Source: an uncultured Nioella sp.
GTDB lineage: Bacteria; Pseudomonadota; Alphaproteobacteria; Rhodobacterales; Rhodobacteraceae
Length of the DNA: 64,000 nt
Direction of reading: 5' to 3'
Assembly: GCA_947498125.1 (NCBI GenBank)
Contig: CANMJH010000002.1
Coordinates: 186,001-250,000 of the forward strand
Positions 26,210-35,783 of the stretch are shown here, one piece after another. The first letter of the stretch is position 1. Each line of letters starts with the position of its first letter. The notes beneath the pieces were generated by a model that made no database searches, had not been told where the DNA came from, and was given only the letters and a program-made list of their open reading frames with translations. The position numbers and the translations under genes were made by a program.

Positions 26210-27436
26210 TTATCCTTTGACGCGCCGGTTCCGAATCGCGATCAGTTTCAGACGCAGCGCCTGCAACTGAATGAAGCCTGCGGCGTCTTTTTGGTCATAA
26301 GCGCCAGCATCTTCTTCAAAGGTCACATGCTCTTCTGAATAAAGCGAATGATCCGACCACCGCCCAACACAGCGCGCCAAGCCTTTGTAAAGCTTCAGTT
26401 TTACAGTGCCCGTGACGTGCTCTTGGCTCGCATCGATTGCCGCTTGCAGCATTTCACGCTCGGGGCTGTACCAGAACCCGTTATAGATCAGCTCTGCATA
26501 TTTCGGCATCAACTCATCTTTCAGATGCATCGCGCCGCGATCCATCGTAATCGATTCAATCCCGCGATGCGCCTCCAGCAGAAGCGTGCCACCCGGTGTT
26601 TCATAGATGCCGCGCGATTTCATTCCAACGAACCGCCCTTCAACAAGATCCAGACGCCCGATGCCATGCTTGCCACCTAACTCATTGAGTTTGGTCAACA
26701 TTTCCGCAGGCGAAACCGCCACGCCATTGATCGAAACCGCGTCGCCTTTTTCAAAGCCGATTTCAACAAATTCTGGCGTGTTCGGCGCATCTTCGGGATG
26801 CACGGTACGCTGGTAAACATAATCCGGCGCATCAATTGCGGGATCTTCCAGAACCTTACCCTCGGACGAAGTGTGCAGCAGGTTCGCATCAACCGAGAAC
26901 GGCGCTTCGCCGCGTTTATCCTTGGCGATTGGAATTTGGTTTTTCTCAGCGAAATCAATCAGCTTGGTCCGGCTGGTCAAATCCCACTCACGCCACGGCG
27001 CGATCACGCGGATCTCGGGGTTCAGCGCATAAGCGGCCAGTTCAAACCGCACCTGATCATTGCCTTTGCCAGTAGCTCCATGAGCGATGGCGTCAGCGCC
27101 GGTTTCTTCGGCAATCTCGATCAAACGTTTGGAAATCAGCGGGCGCGCAATCGACGTGCCCAGCAAATACAGACCTTCATATTGCGCATTGGCACGGAAC
27201 ATCGGGTTTACAAAGTCACGGACGAATTCTTCGCGCACATCCTCAATGTAGATGTTTTCTGGCTTAATCCCCAGAAGCTCAGCCTTTTCGCGGGCTGGTT
27301 CCAGCTCCTCTCCCTGACCGAGATCGGCGGTAAAGGTGACGACCTCACAACCGTATTCGGTCTGCAACCATTTCAGAATGATAGAGGTATCAAGACCGCC
27401 AGAATAGGCGAGAACGACTTTCTTGGGGGCAGACAT
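26210..27436 (-). CDS. argG: Argininosuccinate synthase
   Basis: A 408-residue enzyme that joins citrulline and aspartate with ATP in arginine synthesis. The PP-loop [15 protein letters not shown] lies at the N-terminus. Further family hallmarks are [16 protein letters not shown] and the conserved region [23 protein letters not shown] 27436 (MSAPKK) is chosen over an in-frame GTG nine bases upstream because GGAG sits at a proper distance. It is a single-gene unit with its own terminator; argH is not nearby. Confidence 0.96.
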   Translation of the reverse strand: MSAPKKVVLAYSGGLDTSIILKWLQTEYGCEVVTFTADLGQGEELEPAREKAELLGIKPENIYIEDVREEFVRDFVNPMFRANAQYEGLYLLGTSIARPLISKRLIEIAEETGADAIAHGATGKGNDQVRFELAAYALNPEIRVIAPWREWDLTSRTKLIDFAEKNQIPIAKDKRGEAPFSVDANLLHTSSEGKVLEDPAIDAPDYVYQRTVHPEDAPNTPEFVEIGFEKGDAVSINGVAVSPAEMLTKLNELGGKHGIGRLDLVEGRFVGMKSRGIYETPGGTLLLEAHRGIESITMDRGAMHLKDELMPKYAELIYNGFWYSPEREMLQAAIDASQEHVTGTVKLKLYKGLARCVGRWSDHSLYSEEHVTFEEDAGAYDQKDAAGFIQLQALRLKLIAIRNRRVKG

Positions 27437-27520
27437 AAACGGCACTCCGCGGGATTTTCATTGACCGACGCGCGATAGCCGGTTTTCAAGGGGGACGCAA
27501 GCTTAGCGGAGATTTGCTTT

Positions 27521-28291
27521 ATGGATAATGGCTATAGAATGCTGCAACACACAGTGCGGCAGGTTTTTGGAAATTTGGGGGCTGCGGCCCGTTTGACGTT
27601 GTTGCTGGCGCTGGCACCCAGCATTGTTGCAATTGTGATTATGGGGCCGGGCACGTTTACGCTTATTCAAACACAAGGCCAAAACATCGACCCCACCGCG
27701 ATCCCAGATGATTTGGGCGCGTTTTTTCTTGGGTCGATTTTGACGGTGGTGGTTGCCCTGATCACCTATTGCTGGGCCGCTGTAGGCTGGCACCGTTTCA
27801 TTTTGCTGGAAGAAGGCGGAGCGGGTGTCGTGCCCGTTTGGAATGGCGGACGGATCATGTCCTATATGGGCCGGGCCGTTGTCTTGGTTTTGGTGATGAT
27901 CGGTATCGGAATTCTCAGCAGCTTTATATTGGTCCCATTGGTTTCAATGGGGGTAACAGTTGCCTTTCTTGCTGGCACAGCGTGGATATTGGGTCTGACA
28001 TGGGTCTTTACGCGGCTCGGGTTGATCCTACCTGCTGCTGCCGTTGGTACGAAGATGAGCCTAGGAGAAAGCTGGACCGCGACCAAACCAGTTGCCAGCG
28101 ACTTGTTGGTACCCCTTATTGTCATTGCCTTAGCGATAAACGTGGTCACACGACTTAACTTTGGTATTTTTGGTCCTAGCTTGATCGGATCTTGCATATC
28201 TATGGCGATTTACTGGATTCAGATGCTTTTAAGTTTGTCGCTGATGACCACGATTTACGGCACACAAATCGAAGGCCGGTCGCTGACCTAA
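27521..28291 (+). CDS. Integral membrane protein of unknown function
   Basis: A 256-residue inner-membrane protein with about six hydrophobic segments, at roughly 22-45, 67-90, 118-140, 145-170, 195-212 and 220-245. No catalytic or transport motif is visible; the charged loop GWHRFILLEEGGAGVVPVWN after the second segment resembles that of uncharacterised bacterial membrane proteins. GCGGAGA precedes the ATG. It is a single gene between argG (divergent) and the convergent Hpt gene. Confidence 0.65.
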   Translation: MDNGYRMLQHTVRQVFGNLGAAARLTLLLALAPSIVAIVIMGPGTFTLIQTQGQNIDPTAIPDDLGAFFLGSILTVVVALITYCWAAVGWHRFILLEEGGAGVVPVWNGGRIMSYMGRAVVLVLVMIGIGILSSFILVPLVSMGVTVAFLAGTAWILGLTWVFTRLGLILPAAAVGTKMSLGESWTATKPVASDLLVPLIVIALAINVVTRLNFGIFGPSLIGSCISMAIYWIQMLLSLSLMTTIYGTQIEGRSLT

Positions 28292-28298
28292 CCTTTGC

Positions 28299-28610
28299 CT
28301 AACCCGTCAGATCGCTACCCGCGGCGGCGACGGACGCATTAAAAAGGGCCTTGAGCGCGGCGATATCAATCGTCGCGCCGCCTACAACATCCTGTTCAGC
28401 CTTGCTGCATGCGGCACCGAAATCTACGAAACCTAGGTTTGACGCGCTCCCTCGAAGTCCGTGAAAATCTGCTGCCGTTGCGCTGCCTGCGTTTTGCATC
28501 AATGCCTCTAAGGTCTCTTGCATTTCTTCTAAAAACACCTCGCCTACTTCCGCGAAGTCCTCCTCTCCAATTTCCTGTTTTAACTCCAACAGCCGATTAC
28601 GATCGATCAT
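28299..28610 (-). CDS. Hpt-domain phosphotransfer protein
   Basis: A 103-residue, all-helical protein. The phosphorylatable histidine is His50 in DFHGLRGSASNLGF, a match to the Hpt consensus H-x2-K/R-G-x2. It would relay phosphate between a hybrid kinase and a response regulator. ATG 28610 has GGAGG upstream; an in-frame GTG lies 12 bases further. It is divergent from the REC-PP2C gene, an obvious candidate partner. No histidine kinase is nearby. Confidence 0.85.
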   Translation of the reverse strand: MIDRNRLLELKQEIGEEDFAEVGEVFLEEMQETLEALMQNAGSATAADFHGLRGSASNLGFVDFGAACSKAEQDVVGGATIDIAALKALFNASVAAAGSDLTG

Positions 28611-28759
28611 CGACGCCTCCACTTTTCGTTGATCTTCGGCCCTACATTATCACCGCGGGCCTTAACGGCGACTTATCCGCAACAAGGTAGTTTGCTCACA
28701 TTTTAGCATTCACGCACCTTTAACCCCCATGTGGCAGCAACGACGAATGTGGTGTTTAT

Positions 28760-30061
28760 GTGAGGGTCCCTGTGCCCGATGATCTAAATTATTCTGCGGA
28801 ACTGGGCGCAGCCGGCCTGCCCCAAGATATAGGTTCACATGTTCTGGTGCTGGATGACAGCTTGGGACAGTGTAGGCTTCTGTCGACATTGCTCAAGAAA
28901 TGGGGGCACCGCGTGACGGCGTGCCAATCCCCACAAGAGGCGCTGAAACTTGCCGCCGATCCGTCAATTTCGATGATTCTGACGGATTGGATCATGCCGG
29001 AAATGTCCGGCCCTGAATTTTGTGAGGCGGTTCGTTCACTAAATCGCGAAAGCTATGCCTATATTATCCTTCTGACGTCGAAGAACGGGAAATCTGAAAT
29101 TGCCCACGGGCTTGAGTCTGGTGCTGATGATTTTGTGTCCAAACCAGTAAATGCCCCGGAATTACGCGCTCGAATGCGGGCAGGCGAACGAATCATCGCG
29201 ATGCAGCATGAGCTGGTCTCACAGAACCGCAAAATCCACACAAACCTGGCCGAAATTCGCGAGCTTTATGATGCGCTCGACCGGGATTTGAAAGATGCGC
29301 AACGGCTGCAAGAATCGCTGGTGCGGGAAACGTATCGAGAGTTTGACGATTGCTCGATTTCCCTCATTCTCCGCGCCAGTGGCCATGTTGGCGGCGATCT
29401 GGTTGGGTTTTTCCCAATCAATGATGAGCGTATCGGCCTCTACTCCCTCGATGTATCAGGTCACGGCGTTTCTTCAGCATTGCTGGCGTCAAGGATGGCG
29501 GGGCTATTGGGCCCGACGCCAGAACAAAACGTAGCGTTTGACAAGGGTCCGGGCGGGGTGTGGGTTGCAGTTCCCCCCGATGAGGTCGCCCGACGTTTAA
29601 ACCAAATCATGGTGAACGAAATGGAGACAGAACTCTATTTCACGATTTGCTTTGCCGATTTGAACCTAAATACCGGCGCGGGTCAGATGGTACAGGCGGG
29701 GCATCCACACCCGGCCGTATTACATCCGGACGGATCCCTTGACTGGATTGGCGTCGGCGGCTTGCCGGTTGGCCTGATTCCCGGGGCCGAGTTTCAAAGC
29801 TTCGACATACAGCTGACACCCGGCGATCGCCTTATGCTCTATTCAGATGGCATTACAGAGATGAGCGATGCAGAGGGTACTTTTTTAGACGAAGATGGTT
29901 TTCAAGACATCCTGCATCGAACCAAAGATCTGCCAGGCAACGCGATCCTTCCAGAAATCGTTAAGTATCTGGAGGCTTTTGCCGGCACGGGTGATTTTGA
30001 TGACGACGTGTCAGCCGTGGCGTTTGATTTCAAACGCGAAGCAACCGGCGCGCGCGCTTAA
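28760..30061 (+). CDS. Response regulator fused to PP2C-type (SpoIIE/RsbU) phosphatase
   Basis: A 433-residue cytoplasmic protein. Residues of about 26-148 are a receiver domain with DD at 32-33, the phospho-acceptor Asp76 in ILTDWIMPEMSG and the conserved lysine in FVSKPVNAP. A coiled linker (about 150-195) leads to a SpoIIE-type PP2C phosphatase: GHVGGDLVGFF, LDVSGHGVSSALLAS, AGHPHPAV, MLYSDGITEM and GDFDDDVSAV carry the metal-binding aspartates. Such proteins dephosphorylate an anti-sigma-factor antagonist; none is encoded beside it. GTG start; an ATG two bases earlier is out of frame. Confidence 0.92.
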   Translation: MRVPVPDDLNYSAELGAAGLPQDIGSHVLVLDDSLGQCRLLSTLLKKWGHRVTACQSPQEALKLAADPSISMILTDWIMPEMSGPEFCEAVRSLNRESYAYIILLTSKNGKSEIAHGLESGADDFVSKPVNAPELRARMRAGERIIAMQHELVSQNRKIHTNLAEIRELYDALDRDLKDAQRLQESLVRETYREFDDCSISLILRASGHVGGDLVGFFPINDERIGLYSLDVSGHGVSSALLASRMAGLLGPTPEQNVAFDKGPGGVWVAVPPDEVARRLNQIMVNEMETELYFTICFADLNLNTGAGQMVQAGHPHPAVLHPDGSLDWIGVGGLPVGLIPGAEFQSFDIQLTPGDRLMLYSDGITEMSDAEGTFLDEDGFQDILHRTKDLPGNAILPEIVKYLEAFAGTGDFDDDVSAVAFDFKREATGARA

Positions 30062-30536
30062 GAAAATGCCGGTCCCCGGCCACGCCTAATGCCGTCTCGG
30101 CAACATCCCATGTAAGGAACACGGCAGAATGATCCGGCTCGGTCGGGTCTGCTTGCTTGGTTCCGATCTGCGCAAGATAAAGATGGCACTGCTTTTGTGC
30201 GTAGATGTCGTAATCGGGCATGTAAGTGTAGCGATGGAACATGCCCAGACGGCGCGGCGCCGTTAGGCGAAATCCTGTCTCCTCCAAAACCTCGCGATGC
30301 AGGGCTTGAAGCGGCGACTCGCCGGGATCAATTCCGCCGCCAGGAAGCTGCAATTCGGCGAAGGGGCTTTGCTGAAATGTCGCCAAAATCCCGTCCCCGG
30401 CTGCAATGACAGCGTAGGCACCAGCACGAGGGCGATAGTAGCGGCCAGGCTCGGGCCAGCTTCCAAAACGACGGTTCAATTCGGCAACTCCCACAGCAGG
30501 CTGCGCATCAATGGGTTGGCAAGACGCTTGCCGCAC
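30030..30536 (-). CDS. Nudix hydrolase
   Basis: A protein of up to 168 residues with the complete Nudix box GGGIDPGESPLQALHREVLE followed by ETGF. It would hydrolyse a nucleoside-diphosphate-linked compound; the substrate is not evident. The frame opens with GTG and has no good ATG; a start nearer ELNRRFGSW is possible. Its 3' end overlaps that of the REC-PP2C gene by 32 bases, tail to tail. Confidence 0.82.
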   Translation of the reverse strand: MRQASCQPIDAQPAVGVAELNRRFGSWPEPGRYYRPRAGAYAVIAAGDGILATFQQSPFAELQLPGGGIDPGESPLQALHREVLEETGFRLTAPRRLGMFHRYTYMPDYDIYAQKQCHLYLAQIGTKQADPTEPDHSAVFLTWDVAETALGVAGDRHFLKRARRLLRV

Positions 30537-30581
30537 CTATATGGGCGCGGTATGCCAGCCTCTGCGGCAGAAGGAAAGCCT

Positions 30582-31574
30582 ATGACCCTCAGCACCAAAA
30601 TAGCCTGGGACGACACCGTCCTGCCCTTTCAACTGGACCGGAGCGACATTCGCGGCCGGGTTGCGCGCCTCGACGGAACGCTGGACCAAATCTTAGCGCA
30701 GCATAACTACCCGAAGGGGATCGAAGCGATGCTGGCCGAGATGGCCCTGCTTACGGCTTTGATTGGGCAAACCATCAAACTACGGTGGAAACTTTCGCTG
30801 CAAGTTCGCGGCGACGGTCCGCTGCGCATTTTGGCAACCGATATCTATGCACCCGCCACAGAAGGCGGCAAAGCGCAGATCCGCGCCTATGCCAGCTATG
30901 ATCACGACGCCTATGTCGACAGTCCCAATCCGTTCGAGCAGATCGGCAAGGGATATTTCGCCATTCTCATCGATCAGGGTGAAGGCACCGATCCTTACCA
31001 AGGCATCACCCCCATTGCGGGCGGGTCCCTTTCGGCCTGCGCAGAAGCCTATTTTGCCCAGTCCGAGCAACTGCCGACGCGCTTTGCTCTGTCTTATGGC
31101 GAAGCTCAGGAACCCGGTGGCGCTATGCATTGGCGCGCGGGCGGCGTGATGTTGCAAAACATGCCGAAAGCCTCGCCATTTGCGGCAGGCGACGGCGGAA
31201 CCGGTGAGGAAGGGTTGCTTGCGGCCAGCGATATTCTTGACGAGGATGAGTCCGAAAACTGGTCTCGGGTGAATATTCTGCTCGATACTGTCGAAGAAAT
31301 GGAACTTATCGGGCCGTCCGTCGCGCCGACCGACCTGCTGCTGCGGCTGTTCCACGAGGAATCGCCACGGGTCTACGATGCATTGCCGGTTCAGTTTGGC
31401 TGTACCTGCTCGGAATCGCGTGTGCGGGACAGCCTGTCGATCTATTCGGCAAAGGACATCGCACATATGACGATGGACGATGGCACAGTGACCGCCGACT
31501 GCCAGTTCTGCGGAGCGCATTACCAGTTTGACCCCAAAACGCTCGGCTTTGAGGCCGAGAAGTCGGGTGATTGA
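30582..31574 (+). CDS. hslO: Redox-regulated chaperone Hsp33
   Basis: A 330-residue holdase chaperone activated by oxidation. The zinc-binding switch is intact: CTC (from residue 274) and CQFC 34 residues on, the C-x-C and C-x2-C pairs. The N-terminal fold includes LTALIGQTIKLRWKLSLQV and FAILIDQGEGTDPYQGI. AAGGAAA lies just upstream of ATG 30582 (MTLSTKI). The Nudix gene behind overlaps its stop codon, starting a coupled run of genes through cca and the LysE exporter. Confidence 0.95.
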   Translation: MTLSTKIAWDDTVLPFQLDRSDIRGRVARLDGTLDQILAQHNYPKGIEAMLAEMALLTALIGQTIKLRWKLSLQVRGDGPLRILATDIYAPATEGGKAQIRAYASYDHDAYVDSPNPFEQIGKGYFAILIDQGEGTDPYQGITPIAGGSLSACAEAYFAQSEQLPTRFALSYGEAQEPGGAMHWRAGGVMLQNMPKASPFAAGDGGTGEEGLLAASDILDEDESENWSRVNILLDTVEEMELIGPSVAPTDLLLRLFHEESPRVYDALPVQFGCTCSESRVRDSLSIYSAKDIAHMTMDDGTVTADCQFCGAHYQFDPKTLGFEAEKSGD

Positions 31575-32160
31575 GCGCGCCCAAATTGAAACGGCCTTGG
31601 CCGGGTCCAGCCCGGCCTCGTCCGATTATGATCTGAATCCGGGTATTGTCCTTCCAGAAGGTCGGGTTCTAAAACCGGCTGCTGTTTTGGTGCCGATTTT
31701 GTTTGCCAAAGGCGGCGCGCGCGTCATCCTGACCAAACGTGCCGCGACGCTGAAACATCACCCTGGCCAAATCGCCTTTCCCGGCGGTCGAGTGGATGCA
31801 GAGGATGCCTCGAACAAGCACGCTGCCTTGCGCGAAGCCCAAGAAGAGATCGGCCTGGACCCGAAAAATGTCCGCGTATTGGGATCGCTACCGCCCCATG
31901 AAACCGTCACCAGCTATTCTGTCACGCCTTTTGTGGGCGAAGTGCTGGCCCCTTTCGAACCGGTCCCGGAAATGGGCGAAGTGGCCGAAGTTTTTACTGT
32001 GCCCCTCGCCTTTGTGATGCGCCCCGAAAACTTCCGAATTGAACGGCGTCGCTGGCGCGGTGTTTGGCGGTCTTACTACGCTGCGCCTTATGGGCCTTAT
32101 TACATTTGGGGCGCGACGGCGCGGATTTTGAAGGGGCTCGCGGATCGGGGGGCTGCATGA
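31567..32160 (+). CDS. Nudix hydrolase of the CoA pyrophosphatase type
   Basis: A 197-residue protein. The CoA-pyrophosphatase motif preceding the Nudix box is present (ILTKRAATLKHHPGQIAFPG), and the box itself reads GGRVDAEDASNKHAALREAQ then EEIGL. It would cut CoA or its derivatives to 4'-phosphopantetheine and 3',5'-ADP. The start is set at GTG 31567 within the end of hslO; the longer frame uses TTG. Its stop overlaps the start of cca (ATGA). Confidence 0.9.
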   Translation: MIERAQIETALAGSSPASSDYDLNPGIVLPEGRVLKPAAVLVPILFAKGGARVILTKRAATLKHHPGQIAFPGGRVDAEDASNKHAALREAQEEIGLDPKNVRVLGSLPPHETVTSYSVTPFVGEVLAPFEPVPEMGEVAEVFTVPLAFVMRPENFRIERRRWRGVWRSYYAAPYGPYYIWGATARILKGLADRGAA

Positions 32161-33311
32161 AGCTGACCGCGAGCTGGCTGTCGCATCCGGGCACAATGGC
32201 CCTCATGGCGAAATTCAAATCCGGCGGTCACGCAGCCTATTTCGTCGGGGGCTGCGTGCGAAACGGCTTGCTGAACTTGCCGACCAGCGACATCGATGTT
32301 TCAACCGACGCAACGCCCCAAACCGTCACCACGTTGGCCGAGGCTGCTGGCTTCAAAACCATCCCCACCGGCATTGATCATGGCACGGTCACCGTCATCG
32401 CGGACGGCCTGCCCCATGAGATCACCACGTTTCGTAAAGATGTGGCAACAGACGGGCGACGTGCGGTCGTCGCCTTTTCGAACCAGATCGAGGATGACGC
32501 CCGGCGCCGCGATTTCACGATGAACGCGCTATATGCGGATCTTGACGGGCATGTTCTCGACCCGCTTGGGCAAGGCATTACCGACCTCAAAGCGCAGCGT
32601 TTGCGATTTATTGAGGACCCTTCGGAACGCATCCGTGAGGACTATCTTCGGATCCTGCGGTTTTTCCGGTTTCATGCCTATTACGCCGATCCGGATGCCG
32701 GGTTTGATGCCGAAGGTTTGGCGGCCTGCGCAGCTTTGGCCGATGGGATCGACGGCCTGTCGCGGGAACGGGTTGGATCAGAAATGACCAAGCTTTTGGC
32801 GGCGCCTGACCCTGCACCGTCAGTGGCCGCAATGGCGCAATCAGGCGTGCTTTTGCATGCCCTACCCGGCGCGGACACAAAGGCGTTGCCGATCCTTGTG
32901 CATCTTGAAAGCGTGATGGGCCTAACACCAAACCCGATCCGCCGACTGGCCGCGCTTGGCGGCGAAGATCCGGGCACAGCCCTTCGGCTATCCAAGAAGA
33001 ACCAACGTTATTACGCCCAATTGCGGGACGGCGTCGAAAGCGGTCAAAGCGCTGCAATGCTCGGCTATCGGCGCGGCGCGGCTGAGGCCATTGATATTTT
33101 ACTGCTACGGGCCGCCCTTTTGGTACAGCCACTTGATCGCGCTGAGATTGCGACCGCGACACACGCCGCTGTGCAAACTTGCCCCGTCACTGCGTCCGAT
33201 CTTTTACAGGCTGGGCTTAGCGGACCAGAGCTTGGCGCAACGCTGGCCCAGCTGGAAAACCGCTGGATCGCGTCGGGTTTTGTCCTTCGCAAAGCCGACC
33301 TGCTTCAGTGA
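32157..33311 (+). CDS. cca: CCA tRNA nucleotidyltransferase
   Basis: A 384-residue enzyme that adds or repairs the 3' CCA end of tRNAs. The catalytic head is GGCVRNGLLNLPTSDIDVST, with the G-G-x-V-R and D-I-D elements, then DDARRRDFTMNALY and EDYLRILRFFRFHAYY, which are hallmarks of class II enzymes. ATG 32157 follows GGGGG and overlaps the Nudix stop as ATGA. Its stop overlaps the LysE gene as GTGA, so the genes are translationally coupled. Confidence 0.94.
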   Translation: MKLTASWLSHPGTMALMAKFKSGGHAAYFVGGCVRNGLLNLPTSDIDVSTDATPQTVTTLAEAAGFKTIPTGIDHGTVTVIADGLPHEITTFRKDVATDGRRAVVAFSNQIEDDARRRDFTMNALYADLDGHVLDPLGQGITDLKAQRLRFIEDPSERIREDYLRILRFFRFHAYYADPDAGFDAEGLAACAALADGIDGLSRERVGSEMTKLLAAPDPAPSVAAMAQSGVLLHALPGADTKALPILVHLESVMGLTPNPIRRLAALGGEDPGTALRLSKKNQRYYAQLRDGVESGQSAAMLGYRRGAAEAIDILLLRAALLVQPLDRAEIATATHAAVQTCPVTASDLLQAGLSGPELGATLAQLENRWIASGFVLRKADLLQ

Positions 33312-33892
33312 CCATCGATCCGCTATATCTTTTTGTCTTTGCAGGGCTGTTCTCGCCGGGCCCCAACGTGATATTATTGACGGCGTCCGGTGCACGATTT
33401 GGGTTTCGCGCAACGCTACCGCACGTGTCTGGCGTAGCCATCGGGGTGGGTGTCACCTCGGCCCTAATGGGCGCCGGAATCGGTGCGCTTTTGCTCGCTT
33501 TTCCGGTTCTGACACTGGCTCTAAAACTCATTGCAGCAGGCTGGATTCTCTATATGGCTTGGGGGCTTTTACGCGCAAACCAACTGGCCGAGGGGCGCGC
33601 GGAAGGTAAGCCTTTCACGTTGCTACAAGCCATCCTTTTTCAATGGGTGAACCCCAAGGTCTGGGCGGTCGCACTGGCGGCGGCGGCGGGCTATACCTCG
33701 CATCTTGCGCCCGGCATTGCCGCTGCGAAACTGGGCGCAACCTTTAGCGGTCTTAACTTGTTTGTGTGCCTGTTCTGGAGCTTTGCAGGGTCGCTTTTAG
33801 CGCTTCTTCTGACCACCCCACGTGCGTGGACGCTGTTCCGCCTGTTCATGGCCGCACTGTTGGCAGCCTCTGCGGCGATGGTTTTTTTGTAA
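33308..33892 (+). CDS. LysE-family amino-acid exporter
   Basis: A 194-residue inner-membrane protein with about six hydrophobic segments. The N-terminal region FVFAGLFSPGPNVILLTASG is the LysE/RhtB hallmark, followed by GFRATLPHVSGVAIGVGVTS and the central QAILFQWVNPKVWAVALAAA. It would export an amino acid or related solute. The GTG start overlaps the cca stop. Confidence 0.9.
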   Translation: MTIDPLYLFVFAGLFSPGPNVILLTASGARFGFRATLPHVSGVAIGVGVTSALMGAGIGALLLAFPVLTLALKLIAAGWILYMAWGLLRANQLAEGRAEGKPFTLLQAILFQWVNPKVWAVALAAAAGYTSHLAPGIAAAKLGATFSGLNLFVCLFWSFAGSLLALLLTTPRAWTLFRLFMAALLAASAAMVFL

Positions 33893-33938
33893 ACGAACGG
33901 CTATATGCTGATGCTTCAGCGTATCGGTGTATGAGCAG

Positions 33939-35783
33939 ATGTTTCGGTTCTTCGAAAATTTGGTCGATCCCTTCGCGGCCTATCCTGAACAGGACACGCC
34001 GCCCAAAACGTTGTTTGCCTTTCTTTGGGATTATTCACAGCCGTTCAAAAAGCTGTTTGCGGCCACGGCGCTTATGGCCATTTTGTCCGCGATTGTTGAG
34101 CTTTGGTTGCTCTTTTACATGGGCCGGCTTGTCGACATCCTGAACGGCCCCAGCCCTGCAGAATTCCTGGCCGAATATGGTTGGGAGCTTGCCGCGATGG
34201 CCGTCTTTGTCTTGGTGTTTCGCCCCATTGTACAAACGCTTGGCACGGCCCTGCTGAACAATGGTGTCTTGCCGAATTACGGCACCATCATTCGGTGGCG
34301 GGCGCATCGCCATGTCCTGAGGCAATCGGTCGGCTGGTTTGAAAACGACTTCGCGGGCCGTATCGCCAACCGCATCATGCAAACGCCTCCGGCCGCAGGG
34401 GACGCGATATTTCAAGTGTTTGACGCGATCACCTTTTCGCTGGCCTATATTGTCGGCGCTGCGATCTTGCTGTGGCAGGCCGATCTCAGTTTGCTTTTGC
34501 CGCTAGGTATATGGCTGCTGCTTTATGCTCTGCTTATGCGCTGGACGATCAAACGGGTCACACCAGCATCCAAAGCCAGCTCGGACGCGCGCTCGATGAC
34601 CACTGGGCGCGTGGTCGATGCTTATACCAACATCCATTCGGTCAAGCTGTTTGCCCATCACGAGAACGAGCTTGATTACGCCCGTGAAGCTATCGAAAAA
34701 ACCAAGACGACATTCGCCAATGAAATGCGGATTTACACCATCATGGACATGATGCTGACCGCGATAAACGGGTTCTTGGTTGTTAGCGTGGTTGGTTGGG
34801 CCATTGCGCTTTGGGTGCAAGGCTCGGCGTCTGTTGGAATCGTCGCCGCCGCTACGGCGCTGACACTGCGCCTGAACGCCATGACCGGTTGGATCATGTG
34901 GGCGCTTACCAATTTCTTTCGCGCACTTGGTGTTGTGGCCGAAGGGATGGAAACAATTGCCCAACCGATTGATCTGGTTGACCGCCCGGCGGCCAAGCCT
35001 TTGGTGCTGACCGAAGGCCGGATCACAATCTCGGATCTCAGTCACCACTATGGGCGCGGGGCTGGCGGGCTGCAAAACCTTACCCTGACCATTGAGCCGG
35101 GCGAGAAAATTGGCCTGATTGGCCGGTCTGGCGCGGGAAAGTCGACCTTGGTCAAACTGCTTTTGCGGTTTTACGATCCAGAAACGGGCCGGATCGACAT
35201 CGATGGGCAGGACATCACGGGCGTCACTCAAGATAGCCTGCGCCGACAAATTGGGATGGTGCAACAAGACAGCTCATTGATGCATCGATCGGTGCGGGAC
35301 AACATCCTGTATGGACGCCCAGATGCGCACGAAGATGAGGTGATTCTTGCGGCACAGCGCGCCGAGGCACATGGGTTTATTGGCGACCTGCAAGACCCCG
35401 AAGGGCGCAGCGGATATGATGCGCAAGTTGGGGAACGCGGTGTGAAGTTATCGGGCGGCCAGCGCCAACGGATTGCACTGGCGCGGGTGATCTTGAAAGA
35501 TGCGCCCATCTTGGTTTTGGATGAGGCAACATCGGCCCTCGATAGTGAGGTCGAAGCCGCCATTCAGGACACGCTTTACGGCGTGATGGAGGGAAAGACA
35601 GTTATTGCCATCGCTCACCGTTTAAGCACCATCGCCCGCATGGACCGGATTGTGGTCATGGATGACGGACAGATCGTCGAAATCGGATCACATAGTGCGC
35701 TTTTAGAGGCAGGCGGCCTATATGCAGGGTTCTGGGCCCGGCAATCAGGCGGGTTTATTGGAATTGACGAGGACGCAGGATGA
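33939..35783 (+). CDS. ABC exporter, half-transporter (first of pair)
   Basis: A 614-residue membrane-ATPase fusion. Residues of about 25-330 hold six transmembrane helices of the type I exporter fold (SVGWFENDFAGRIANRIMQT is the usual start of the coupling region). The nucleotide-binding domain has GRSGAGKST, LSGGQRQRIALARV, ILVLDEATSALDSE and IAHRLST; all catalytic residues are canonical. The start is taken at ATG 33939 (MFRFFENL); GTG 33927 is possible. The second half-transporter follows with an ATGA overlap, so a heterodimer is likely. The cargo is unknown. Confidence 0.9.
   Translation: MFRFFENLVDPFAAYPEQDTPPKTLFAFLWDYSQPFKKLFAATALMAILSAIVELWLLFYMGRLVDILNGPSPAEFLAEYGWELAAMAVFVLVFRPIVQTLGTALLNNGVLPNYGTIIRWRAHRHVLRQSVGWFENDFAGRIANRIMQTPPAAGDAIFQVFDAITFSLAYIVGAAILLWQADLSLLLPLGIWLLLYALLMRWTIKRVTPASKASSDARSMTTGRVVDAYTNIHSVKLFAHHENELDYAREAIEKTKTTFANEMRIYTIMDMMLTAINGFLVVSVVGWAIALWVQGSASVGIVAAATALTLRLNAMTGWIMWALTNFFRALGVVAEGMETIAQPIDLVDRPAAKPLVLTEGRITISDLSHHYGRGAGGLQNLTLTIEPGEKIGLIGRSGAGKSTLVKLLLRFYDPETGRIDIDGQDITGVTQDSLRRQIGMVQQDSSLMHRSVRDNILYGRPDAHEDEVILAAQRAEAHGFIGDLQDPEGRSGYDAQVGERGVKLSGGQRQRIALARVILKDAPILVLDEATSALDSEVEAAIQDTLYGVMEGKTVIAIAHRLSTIARMDRIVVMDDGQIVEIGSHSALLEAGGLYAGFWARQSGGFIGIDEDAG

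Noticed and set aside
30061-30297. A separate small gene between the REC-PP2C gene and hslO
   Set aside because: The stretch is the coding strand of the overlapping Nudix gene on the minus strand and shows no independent gene.
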